DNA from: Actinomycetes bacterium
Lineage (GTDB): Bacteria; Actinomycetota; Thermoleophilia; BMS3ABIN01
Length of the DNA: 50,746 bases
Reading direction: 5' to 3'
Assembly: GCA_024275795.1 (NCBI GenBank)
Contig: JAJRYJ010000109.1
Coordinates: forward strand, 1 to 50,746
In this document: positions 1 through 8,380 of the stretch, piece by piece
How positions within the stretch are numbered: position 1 is the first letter of the stretch
How the letters are laid out: every line of letters starts with the position of its first letter
Notes under the pieces: generated by a model
Told to the model about the DNA's origin: nothing
The model's input: the letters and a program-made list of their open reading frames with translations, nothing else
The model's database searches: none
Position numbers and translations under genes: made by a program

Positions 1-454
1 CCGTCACACCGGCAAGCAAAGACCAGAGGCTTTCCTGGGTGGAGCTGATGGTGATGGCGGTGACTATGGCGCCGGGGCCTGCGATCATGGGGATTGAAAG
101 GGGGATGATAAGGCCGCCCTCTTCAGCGGCATCCTCCTTGTCGACGTCTCCGGACTGTGCCTTGCCTGCCTTCCCCTGGTAGAGCATGTCGAAACCCATG
201 CCGGCGATGATCAGGCCGCCGACTACGCTGAAGGCATCCTGGTTGATGCCGACCAGCTCCAGCAGTTCCCGGCCGATGAGAGTGGCGCCGGCGAGGACGA
301 AGAAAGTGACGAACCCCACCCTTGTGGCGGCGCTGGTTCTTTCCAGCCCTTCGCGTCTTATTATGTCGTTGAAGAGGATTATCTTCTCGGGGCTTATGGG
401 AGCCGCCATGATCAACAAAGCAATTATCGCCTGTATCGCCTGTCCCAGGTCCAT
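1..454 (-). CDS. MarC family membrane protein, C-terminus cut by the window edge
   Basis: Reverse-strand translation from ATG at 454: MDLGQAIQAIIALLIMAAPISPEKIILFNDIIRREGLERTSAATRVGFVTFFVLAG...PLSIPMIAGPGAIVTAIT, a MarC-type signature; open to the edge, so absent from the ORF track. Confidence 0.85.
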   Translation of the reverse strand, partial: MDLGQAIQAIIALLIMAAPISPEKIILFNDIIRREGLERTSAATRVGFVTFFVLAGATLIGRELLELVGINQDAFSVVGGLIIAGMGFDMLYQGKAGKAQSGDVDKEDAAEEGGLIIPLSIPMIAGPGAIVTAITISSTQESLWSLLAGVT

Positions 455-648
455 GATCTCCCTCTGTTCCGGTTGTGCGGGAATTACGTTGAAAAGCCTT
501 GGGCTGCAGATGTTCCGTTAATATCCTTTCCCCCGGCCAATCCGTGTAAACATCCCTGCATCTGATGATAGACTCTATCCGTGCGGGACAGTCACGGCCT
601 GCGTGGCCGCGGACGACGCCGGCCGAACAAACAACGGGGAGGAAACCC

Positions 649-930
649 ATGGCAACAGCAAAGGCACGGCATATTCTGGTTGACAGCGAGGAGAAATGTG
701 AACAATTGAAAATGGAGATCATCGAGGGCGCCGACTTCGCGGTGGTCGCCGCGGAGCACTCCAGCTGCCCTTCCGGCAAGCAGGGTGGCGATCTGGGCGA
801 GTTCGGCCAGGGGCAGATGGTGCGGGAATTCGACGAGGTCGTGTTCACCTGGGAACTGAACACGGTGCACGGCCCCGTCAAGACCCAGTTCGGCTATCAT
901 CTGATCGAGATCACGGCACGCTCTGATTAA
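649..930 (+). CDS. Parvulin-type peptidyl-prolyl cis-trans isomerase
   Basis: MATAKARHILVDSEEKCEQLK...GGDLGEFGQGQMVREFDEVVF...GPVKTQFGYHLIEI, PpiC/rotamase fold motifs; start at 649 after GGGGAGG, inside ORF 565..930. Confidence 0.93.
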   Translation: MATAKARHILVDSEEKCEQLKMEIIEGADFAVVAAEHSSCPSGKQGGDLGEFGQGQMVREFDEVVFTWELNTVHGPVKTQFGYHLIEITARSD

Positions 931-1019
931 CCGGGTGCAGGGATAAAACTTTGACAGGCACCTGGTGATTATCGCAAGCTCACCAAAGCAGGCGAGACAG
1001 GACTCCCGGAGTTGAATTC

Positions 1020-2615
1020 ATGAGGAAATGGTCGGCTCTGATAATCCTCAGCATGGCGATGTTCATCATCGTCATCGATACGACCATCATGAACGTCTCC
1101 ATCTCGTCGCTGGTGGAGGACCTGGGCACCACCGTCGGCGGCGTCCAGGCGGCCATTTCCATCTATGCGCTGGTGATGGCCTCCTTCATGCTCATCGGCG
1201 GTAAACTGGGCAGTATATTCGGCGTCAAGCGAATCTTCATCGCCGGTGTCGCCTGCTTCGGAGTCGGCACCGGCATCGCCTCTTTCAGCGAGAGCCTAGG
1301 CATGCTGATCATCGGCTGGTCTGTAATCGAGGGCCTGGGGTCGGCCCTGATGATGCCCAACATCCAGACCCTGTTGCGGAAGACCTATGACGGTGAGGAC
1401 CGGGCCTATGCCTACGGCATCATCAGCGCCGTGGCCGCCGTCGGCATGGCCGTAGGCCCGATCGCCGGCGGCCTGCTGACCACATATGCCAGCTGGCGCT
1501 GGGCCTTCCGGCTGGAGGTGCTGATCGTCGTCATCGTGCTGGCACTGCACGGCCGGATCAAGCGGGACACACTGCCCGAACAGAGACCCGGGTTTGACTT
1601 CATCGGCGCTGCAATCTCCATCATCGGCTGGGCAGCCATCGTCCTCGGTATACTGCTCATCAGTGACTACGGCCTGTTTGAGGCCAAGCAGCCGCTTGTG
1701 ATCGGCTCGTGGGAGATCGCCCCGCTCGGGTTTTCGGCCGTACCATTAATCATCGGTTTCGGCCTCCTGCTGATCCTGGGCCTGTTCCGCTGGGAACGGC
1801 GGCTCGAGGACAAGGGCGGCGACGGCCTGTTCAAGCCCTCTCTTTTCAGCATCCCGGGATTGTCATCGGGGTTCGCCGTGCGCTTCGTCAGCCTGTTCGT
1901 TACCGCAGACTTCATGTTCACCTTCCCGCTGCTGCTGCAGCTGACTTTCGAATATTCGGCCATCGAGACGGGGCTGACGCTGATGCCCTTTTCCATCGCC
2001 CTGTTGATAACGGCCATCGTCGGAGCCAGGCTCTCATCCCGTTTCAAGGCAAAGCGCATCATCCAGGTGGGCTTTCTGGCGGTCATCGCCGGCCTGCTCT
2101 TCATGGAATCCACTATCGAGCCCGGACTTCAACCATCCGACCTGGCCAGCGGCAGCATGTTCGGCGCCGGCCTGGGTCTCATCGTCTCCCAGATCCTCAA
2201 CCTGATCTTCTCATCGGTTGATGCCGAAGACACACCGGAGACCACTGGCCTTAACGGCACCTTCGAGCAGCTGGGCAATGCCATGGGGGTGGCCCTGGTG
2301 GGAGTGATCATGCTGGTCACGCTCACCTCGGGGGTACAACAGGGAATCTCAGTGAGTGCTGCCATCCCCGGGGGTCAGCAGGATGCGGCTATTCGGTCAG
2401 TGGAATCCGGTATCGAGCTGGTATCCGACAGTCAGTTGAATGGTGAGCTGGAGGCGTCCGGCGTTGACGAGGCGACCCAGGCAGAGGTACTTGAGATATA
2501 CAATGTTTCGCGTACCGACTCCTTCAAGACAGGTATCGCTTTCCTGCTCTATATATCGATAGCCGGTCTGATCCTCACCACGGGGCTTTCCGACCGCAAG
2601 CTGGTGGGGGAATAA
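1020..2615 (+). CDS. MFS transporter, DHA2 (EmrB/QacA-like) drug:H+ antiporter family
   Basis: About 14 hydrophobic segments; IVIDTTIMNVSISSLVEDLGTT, GGKLGSIFGVKRIF, GPIAGGLL motifs. Confidence 0.9.
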   Translation: MRKWSALIILSMAMFIIVIDTTIMNVSISSLVEDLGTTVGGVQAAISIYALVMASFMLIGGKLGSIFGVKRIFIAGVACFGVGTGIASFSESLGMLIIGWSVIEGLGSALMMPNIQTLLRKTYDGEDRAYAYGIISAVAAVGMAVGPIAGGLLTTYASWRWAFRLEVLIVVIVLALHGRIKRDTLPEQRPGFDFIGAAISIIGWAAIVLGILLISDYGLFEAKQPLVIGSWEIAPLGFSAVPLIIGFGLLLILGLFRWERRLEDKGGDGLFKPSLFSIPGLSSGFAVRFVSLFVTADFMFTFPLLLQLTFEYSAIETGLTLMPFSIALLITAIVGARLSSRFKAKRIIQVGFLAVIAGLLFMESTIEPGLQPSDLASGSMFGAGLGLIVSQILNLIFSSVDAEDTPETTGLNGTFEQLGNAMGVALVGVIMLVTLTSGVQQGISVSAAIPGGQQDAAIRSVESGIELVSDSQLNGELEASGVDEATQAEVLEIYNVSRTDSFKTGIAFLLYISIAGLILTTGLSDRKLVGE

Positions 2616-2636
2616 CACAAACCCGGAGGGACGCAT

Positions 2637-2957
2637 ATGATTTTTCTCAAGGTTCTGCCGGTCATCATCAGCGCCCTGCTGCTGGCGGCCCATTTCCTGC
2701 GCGCGGGCCTGCTGCCGTTGGTGGTGTTCAGCCTGGCCTTCCCGCTGTTGCTGTTTTACAGCCACAAGTGGGCTACCCGTGCCGTGCAGGCGATTCTCCT
2801 GCTGGGGACGCTCATCTGGCTGGTGACGCTCGCGGACATTGTCGACCAGCGGCGTGCAGCCGGAGAGAGCTGGGCAGCGTCGGCCGTCATCCTCGGGGCG
2901 GTGGCGCTTTTCACCGCCGTCTCGGCGCTGCTCATCAACCGCCTTTACAGGGAATAA
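2637..2957 (+). CDS. Small hypothetical membrane protein
   Basis: 106 aa, three to four hydrophobic segments, follows the MFS gene after a GGAGGG ribosome-binding site. Confidence 0.65.
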   Translation: MIFLKVLPVIISALLLAAHFLRAGLLPLVVFSLAFPLLLFYSHKWATRAVQAILLLGTLIWLVTLADIVDQRRAAGESWAASAVILGAVALFTAVSALLINRLYRE

Positions 2958-2965
2958 ACCAAGGT

Positions 2966-3054
2966 TAAACCAGGGGGACACAATACTATACCTTTGTCGG
3001 ATATTGGAGCCGAGGAAATAGTACTTTGGTTTAGTATTGTGTCCCCCTGGTTTA
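2966..3054. repeat. Perfect 23-bp inverted repeat (REPIN/MITE-like hairpin element)
   Basis: Left arm 2966-2988 TAAACCAGGGGGACACAATACTA; right arm 3032-3054 TAGTATTGTGTCCCCCTGGTTTA is its exact reverse complement; 43-bp spacer. Confidence 0.9.
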
Positions 3055-3065
3055 TGCTAATGTCC

Positions 3066-4022
3066 ATGAGCCTGGAAGAAATCAAGATTCTCGCCGTCGA
3101 TCTCACCCGCGCCCTGCGCGACAAGGTGCGCCCGCAGCTGGGCAGCATCGCGGCGCGCGCCCACGCGGGCACCGCCGTCGGCGGCGACGTCACCTTCGGC
3201 ATCGACGAGCTGGCCGAGACCTTCCTGGTCGAGTACCTCAAAGAACGAGGCGCCGACGTCGCCGTCTACTCGGAGGACCAGGGCCTGATCGAGTTCGGCG
3301 AGCCGGAATATATCCTGATAATCGACCCGGTGGACGGCACCCGCCCGGCCGCCGCCGGCCTGGAGTGCGCCATGGTCTCCGTGGCCGTCGCCGAGTTCTC
3401 CGACTCCCCCACCATGGCCGACGTGGTCTTCGGCTGCCTGCAGGAGATCAAGAACGGCGACCTTTTCACCGCCGTCCGTGGCGGCGGCGTCGAGTTCACC
3501 ACGGCGGCCGGCGAACTCATCGAGGTCAGGCTCTCCCGCAACACGGAGCTTGCGAATCTCTTCTGGACCATCGGCTTCCGCGGCCGCCCCGCGCGGGCGC
3601 TCATCGAGACACTTGGCGACCTGGTGGACGAATCCTCCGTGGACGGCGCCGTCTTCGACCTGGGCAGCGCCACCTTCTCCATCACGCGCATCCTCACCGG
3701 GCAGCTTGACGCCTACGTCGATATCGGCCCGCGCATGATCGACGACGTGCCGGCGGTGAAGCCCCTGTTCGAACAGGTGGGCAAGGGCGCCGTGCTCAAC
3801 AACTCGCCCCACGACCTGGCGGCGGCGGCGCTCATCTGTTCCGAGGCCGGGGCCGTCATCGGCGACGGCAACGGCGAGCCCCTCGGCGACAGGTCCCTGC
3901 TGGGCTCGGACCATTCCTTCCAGATGGCCTGCATCGCCGCCGCCAACTCGGAGCTTGAGGAAAAACTGATCGCCGCGGTCGACGCCGGCATAGCCGTCCT
4001 CCGGCGGGAGTTTGAAAACTGA
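3066..4022 (+). CDS. Inositol monophosphatase / FBPase-like phosphatase family protein
   Basis: VYSEDQGLIEFGEPEYILIIDPVDGTRPAA resembles the IMPase metal-binding motif DPxDGT; ATG at 3066 (or 3054/3060) preferred over the track start at 2994, which lies in the inverted repeat. Confidence 0.85.
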   Translation: MSLEEIKILAVDLTRALRDKVRPQLGSIAARAHAGTAVGGDVTFGIDELAETFLVEYLKERGADVAVYSEDQGLIEFGEPEYILIIDPVDGTRPAAAGLECAMVSVAVAEFSDSPTMADVVFGCLQEIKNGDLFTAVRGGGVEFTTAAGELIEVRLSRNTELANLFWTIGFRGRPARALIETLGDLVDESSVDGAVFDLGSATFSITRILTGQLDAYVDIGPRMIDDVPAVKPLFEQVGKGAVLNNSPHDLAAAALICSEAGAVIGDGNGEPLGDRSLLGSDHSFQMACIAAANSELEEKLIAAVDAGIAVLRREFEN

Positions 4023-4071
4023 CATCAGGGGGGAGCAGGCAGTCAAGGAAAACTCGGCCGGGAGAGGAGCC

Positions 4072-5124
4072 ATGACAGCCGGAGAAAGCGCCATGCATGA
4101 GGGCCTGCTTTACGACAAACGCCCCGACGGCAAGATCCGCTGCCGGGTCTGTCCGCGGCTGTGCGTCATCGCCGAGGGCAGGCTGGGTATCTGCAAGAGC
4201 CGCCAGAACCTGCAGGGCAGATGCATCGCCCTCAATTACGGCAAGGTCTGTTCCGTGGTGGCGGATCCCATCGAGAAGAAACCGCTGTTCCATTTCCATC
4301 CGGGAAGCCGCGTCCTCTCCCTGGGCACGCTGGGATGCAACATGCGCTGCATCCATTGCCAGAACTGGCAGATCGCCCACGCGGACTTTTTCGAGGACGG
4401 GGATGAGTTGCGGGACCTGCCGCCGGAAAAGCTCCCCTACATCACCGGGAACAGCGATTGCCAGGGAGTGGCCTGGACCTACAACGAACCGACCATCTGG
4501 CTGGAATACGCCCTGGACGGCGCCCGTGCCTGCCACGACCATAACCTCTACACGGTCTTCGTCACCAACGGCTACATCACGGCAGAGGCGCTGGACATCA
4601 TCGCCCCTCACCTGGACGCCTACCGGGTCGACATCAAAGGATTTCGCCCGGAGACCTATAAGTTTCTGGCACGGATAAAAGAGGTGGAGCCGATCTTCGC
4701 CGCCGCAGAGGCGGCCATGCATCGTTACGGCTGTCATGTGGAGATTGTCACCAATATAATCCCCACAGTGAACGACGACGAGGAGACGCTGAGAAACATC
4801 GCCGCATGGATAGCCGGCAAGCTGGGGCCGAAGACGCCATGGCACGTGACCAGGTTCCATCCGTACCTGGAACTGTCGCACCTGCCGTCGACGCCGATCG
4901 AGACCCTGGAGAGGGCGCTCGCCATCGGTCACGAGGAAGGGCTCAAGTTCGTCTATGTCGGAAATGTCCCGGGACACCAGGCGGAGAACACCACCTGCCC
5001 CGGCTGCAGGCGGGTGGTTATCCATAGGGACGGCTACCGGGTGGGGAGTAAAGATGTCAAGGACGGCCATTGCGCCTTCTGTGGAGAAGACCTCAATATT
5101 GCTCAGGCGCCGAAAGCCTGCTAA
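4072..5124 (+). CDS. AmmeMemoRadiSam-type radical SAM enzyme (PflA-like)
   Basis: CRVCPRLCVIAEGRLGICKSRQN...LSLGTLGCNMRCIHCQNWQIAH (CxxxCxxC-like cluster motif), C-terminal CPGC...CAFCG; exact start uncertain (4072 or 4093). Confidence 0.9.
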   Translation: MTAGESAMHEGLLYDKRPDGKIRCRVCPRLCVIAEGRLGICKSRQNLQGRCIALNYGKVCSVVADPIEKKPLFHFHPGSRVLSLGTLGCNMRCIHCQNWQIAHADFFEDGDELRDLPPEKLPYITGNSDCQGVAWTYNEPTIWLEYALDGARACHDHNLYTVFVTNGYITAEALDIIAPHLDAYRVDIKGFRPETYKFLARIKEVEPIFAAAEAAMHRYGCHVEIVTNIIPTVNDDEETLRNIAAWIAGKLGPKTPWHVTRFHPYLELSHLPSTPIETLERALAIGHEEGLKFVYVGNVPGHQAENTTCPGCRRVVIHRDGYRVGSKDVKDGHCAFCGEDLNIAQAPKAC

Positions 5125-5204
5125 TAATAGTAGATTGACTGAGCGCGCCGTCCGGCGTTCCGGTACGAACCTGACAGGCCCCCCAGCGACAGGAGGAACA
5201 TTTT

Positions 5205-6437
5205 TTGCTGCAGGAAGTCCATGTAGGCCATAAATCGCTGGCCGACTACCAGAGCGTGGTCGCCCGCAATCTCGTGGACGAGATAAAGTCGCTGGCCGAG
5301 GGTCTCAAGGGCGCCCGCGTGCTGCACATCAACGCCACCTCCTTCGGCGGCGGCGTGGCCGAGATCCTCTATACGCTGGTGCCGCTGATGCGCGACGTGG
5401 GACTCGACACCGAGTGGCGCGTGATCATGGCCCCCCAGGAGTTCTACGAGGGCACCAAGTACATGCACAACGCCCTCCAGGGCAACGCCACCGGCCTGGA
5501 CGCGGCGCAGCGCGAGATCTACGAGACGCACAACCGCATCGCCGCCGAGTCCCTCGGGGGCAGTTTCGATTTCGTCATCGTCCATGACCCCCAGCCGCTG
5601 CTGATACGCCATTTTGCCGGGGATCAGGGGGCCAAGTGGGTGTGGCGCTGCCACATAGACACTTCGACCCCCAACCAGGACGTGGCCGAATACCTGCTCC
5701 CTTACATCACGCCTTACGACATGTCCATCTTCTCCATGGACCAGTACGTGCTCAGCGGCATCCAGTCGCCCACCAGGGTCATCCTGCCGGCCATCGACCC
5801 GCTGTCCACCAAGAACATGGCCCTCTCCCCCGAGGACGCCGATTACGTGGTCAACCAGTTCGGCGTCGAGCCTTACACGCCGCTGATGCTGCAGATATCC
5901 CGTTTCGACCCCTGGAAGGACCCCCTGGGCGTCATCGACGCCTACCGCATGGTCAAGGAGAGCTTCGCCACCGTGCGCCTGGCGCTGGTGGGTTCCATGG
6001 CCACGGACGACCCGGAGGGCTGGAGCTTCTTCACCAAGACGGTGGAGCACGCCGGCGACGACAGCGACATCCTCATCCTCACCAACCTGAACAACGTGGG
6101 GAACCTGGAGGTTAACGCCTTCCAGTCGCGGGCGGACGTGCTGATACAGAAATCGACGCGCGAAGGTTTCGGCCTGACGGTGAGCGAGGCGCTCTGGAAG
6201 GCCAAGCCCACCATCGGCGGCGACGTCGGCGGCATCCCGGTGCAGATACAGGACGGCGAGACCGGCTTCCTGGTGGACACCTCCGAGAAATGCGCCGAGC
6301 GCGCCAAGTGGATACTGGACAATCCCGACGAGGCCAAGGCCATGGGCCGCGCCGGCAAGGAGCACGTGCGCGCCCATTTCCTGACGCCGCGCCTGCTCAG
6401 GGACTACCTGGCGCTGCTCACGGACCTGAAGCAATAG
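5205..6437 (+). CDS. GT4 glycosyltransferase, trehalose synthase TreT-like
   Basis: TTG start after AGGAGG; HINATSFGGGVAEILYTLVPLMRDVGLDTEWRVI...QKSTREGFGLTVSEALWKAKPTIGGDVGGIPVQI. Confidence 0.87.
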   Translation: MLQEVHVGHKSLADYQSVVARNLVDEIKSLAEGLKGARVLHINATSFGGGVAEILYTLVPLMRDVGLDTEWRVIMAPQEFYEGTKYMHNALQGNATGLDAAQREIYETHNRIAAESLGGSFDFVIVHDPQPLLIRHFAGDQGAKWVWRCHIDTSTPNQDVAEYLLPYITPYDMSIFSMDQYVLSGIQSPTRVILPAIDPLSTKNMALSPEDADYVVNQFGVEPYTPLMLQISRFDPWKDPLGVIDAYRMVKESFATVRLALVGSMATDDPEGWSFFTKTVEHAGDDSDILILTNLNNVGNLEVNAFQSRADVLIQKSTREGFGLTVSEALWKAKPTIGGDVGGIPVQIQDGETGFLVDTSEKCAERAKWILDNPDEAKAMGRAGKEHVRAHFLTPRLLRDYLALLTDLKQ

Positions 6438-6503
6438 TCGCTTTCGAAGCCGGGCGCGGTCACGGGTCCCGGCACGGAGCCCGGAGTCGGAAGCCCGGAA
6501 ACG

Positions 6504-7985
6504 ATGCCTGATACCGCCGCAGACAACAGATTGATTATCGCCGCCAACCGCGGCCCCGTCTCCCACAAGCGGGGGGAGGACGGCGAGATCGTGGCCGTAC
6601 GCGGCGGCGGCGGGCTGGTCACCGCGCTTCTGGGAATCTCCGCCGGCCGCGAGCTCACCTGGATCGCCAGCGCCATGACCCCCGAGGACGCCGAGGTGGC
6701 TGCCGCAGCCCCGGGCGGGGAGATCGACATCGACCACGACGGCCACCGCCTGGGCCTGCGCTATGTCGTGGCGGAGCCGGATACCTACCACAGGTTCTAC
6801 AATGTCATCGCCAACCCCCTGCTCTGGTTCATCCAGCATTACCTCTGGAATCTGCCCGCCGCACCGGAACTGGGCGCCGCCGAGCTCGATGCCTGGGAGA
6901 ACGGCTACCAGGCGGTCAACCGCCTGTTCGCGGAGGCGGTCAGTGATAAGATCGGCAGCCGGCCGTCCGGGCGGCCGCTGGTGATGCTCCACGACTACCA
7001 TCTCTATACCTGCCCGGCGATGATCCGCGAGCGGCATCCCGAGGCGTTCCTGCACCATTTCGTGCACATACCCTGGCCTCAGTCGGACGCCTGGCGCGTG
7101 CTGCCCGGCCCCATGCGCGAGGCGGTCTTCGGCGGCATACTCGCCAACGATATCATCGGCCTGCATACCGGGAAATACGTGCGCAACTTCCTCGACGGCT
7201 GCCGGGAGCTCATGGGGCTGGAGGTGGACTATGGCAGCGGCACGGTCAGCGTGGAAGGCAGGGAGGTGCGGGTCCGGGCCTATCCCGTTTCCATCGACTG
7301 CGGCGATTTCGACCGCCTGGCGGAATCGAAGGCCGTGCTGGCCGAGGAGCGCAAGCTCGAGGAAGCCCGCAGGGGGCGGCTGATATTGCGCGTCGACCGC
7401 ATGGACCTTTCGAAGAACATCGTGCGCGGCTTCGAGGCCTACGGGCTGTTCCTGGAGCGGCACCCGGAGTTCAGGGAGAAAGTGACCTTCCTGGCGCTGA
7501 TGCAGCCGTCCCGCGAGGACATCCCCCAGTATGCCGAATACCGACGCCGCATCAGCGCCGTCGTGGAGCGCGTCAACAGCGAACACGGCGGCAGCAGCTG
7601 GCAGCCCATCGAGCTGCGCATCCAGGACAACTTCCCCGCATCGGTGGCCGCCTACAAGCAATACGACGTACTGATGGTAAACGCCGTCTTCGACGGCATG
7701 AACCTGGTGGCGAAGGAGGCGGGGCTGGTAAACAGCCGTGACGGCGTTCTCATCCTCTCGGAGAACACGGGGGCCCACAAGGAACTCGCCGGCAGCGCCG
7801 TCAGCGTCAACCCCTTCGACCTGGAGGACCAGGCCCGGGCGCTCCACCGGGCGCTGACCATGCCTGAGGATGAGAAAAAGCGTCTGGCGGGTATGTTAAA
7901 GGACACGGTTCGCAGTAATGACATCAACCGCTGGATCGACCGGCAGTTCGCGGACATCAAATCGAGCATGGGAGGGGCGAGATGA
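6504..7985 (+). CDS. otsA: Trehalose-6-phosphate synthase family (GT20)
   Basis: RLIIAANRGPVSHKR...LVMLHDYHLYTCPAMIRERHPEAFLHHFVHIPWPQSDAWRVLP...RVDRMDLSKNIVRGFEAY...NTGAHKEL. Confidence 0.92.
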   Translation: MPDTAADNRLIIAANRGPVSHKRGEDGEIVAVRGGGGLVTALLGISAGRELTWIASAMTPEDAEVAAAAPGGEIDIDHDGHRLGLRYVVAEPDTYHRFYNVIANPLLWFIQHYLWNLPAAPELGAAELDAWENGYQAVNRLFAEAVSDKIGSRPSGRPLVMLHDYHLYTCPAMIRERHPEAFLHHFVHIPWPQSDAWRVLPGPMREAVFGGILANDIIGLHTGKYVRNFLDGCRELMGLEVDYGSGTVSVEGREVRVRAYPVSIDCGDFDRLAESKAVLAEERKLEEARRGRLILRVDRMDLSKNIVRGFEAYGLFLERHPEFREKVTFLALMQPSREDIPQYAEYRRRISAVVERVNSEHGGSSWQPIELRIQDNFPASVAAYKQYDVLMVNAVFDGMNLVAKEAGLVNSRDGVLILSENTGAHKELAGSAVSVNPFDLEDQARALHRALTMPEDEKKRLAGMLKDTVRSNDINRWIDRQFADIKSSMGGAR

Positions 7986-8380
7986 ACGACGAAGCGAAAA
8001 AAAGCAGCCAGGCCGTGAAGGAGCTCATCGAGAGGATCCTGATGATGGGCGTGGGCGCCGCCGCCATCACCAGGGATAAACTGCAGGAGCTGGTCGACGA
8101 GTTCGTCAAGCGCGGGGAGTTGACCCGCGAGGAGGGCCAGAAGCTGATGGAAGAGGCCGGCGAGCGGGCGGCGGCGGAGGGCGCCTCCATCAAGGAGAAG
8201 GCTTCGGACACCTACCAGGAGACCCTGAGGACCCTGGGCATCGCCTCCAGGGAGGCCGTCGAGGAGCTGGACCGCCGCATAGCCGTACTGGAGGCCAAGG
8301 TCTACAGCAAGCAGTCGCCGGTGGAGGAACCGCCCACCGGATTCTCCAGCACCACGACGGAGGAGGAAGAGCCGTCCTGA
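7982..8380 (+). CDS. Phasin-like coiled-coil protein
   Basis: ATGA overlap with otsA; LMMGVGAAAITRDKLQELVDEFVKRGELTREEGQKLMEE, PhaI/phasin-regulator-like helical protein. Confidence 0.8.
   Translation: MNDEAKKSSQAVKELIERILMMGVGAAAITRDKLQELVDEFVKRGELTREEGQKLMEEAGERAAAEGASIKEKASDTYQETLRTLGIASREAVEELDRRIAVLEAKVYSKQSPVEEPPTGFSSTTTEEEEPS

Noticed and set aside
2994-3065. Track start of the IMPase-like ORF at 2994
   Set aside because: This N-terminal extension is encoded by the inverted-repeat element; ATG 3066 (or 3054/3060) matches the family start better.
5121-7847. 908-aa minus-strand ORF antisense to the GT4/OtsA genes
   Set aside because: High-GC shadow ORF; low-complexity Gly/Asp/Val-rich translation with no family signature, while the plus strand carries two clear enzymes.
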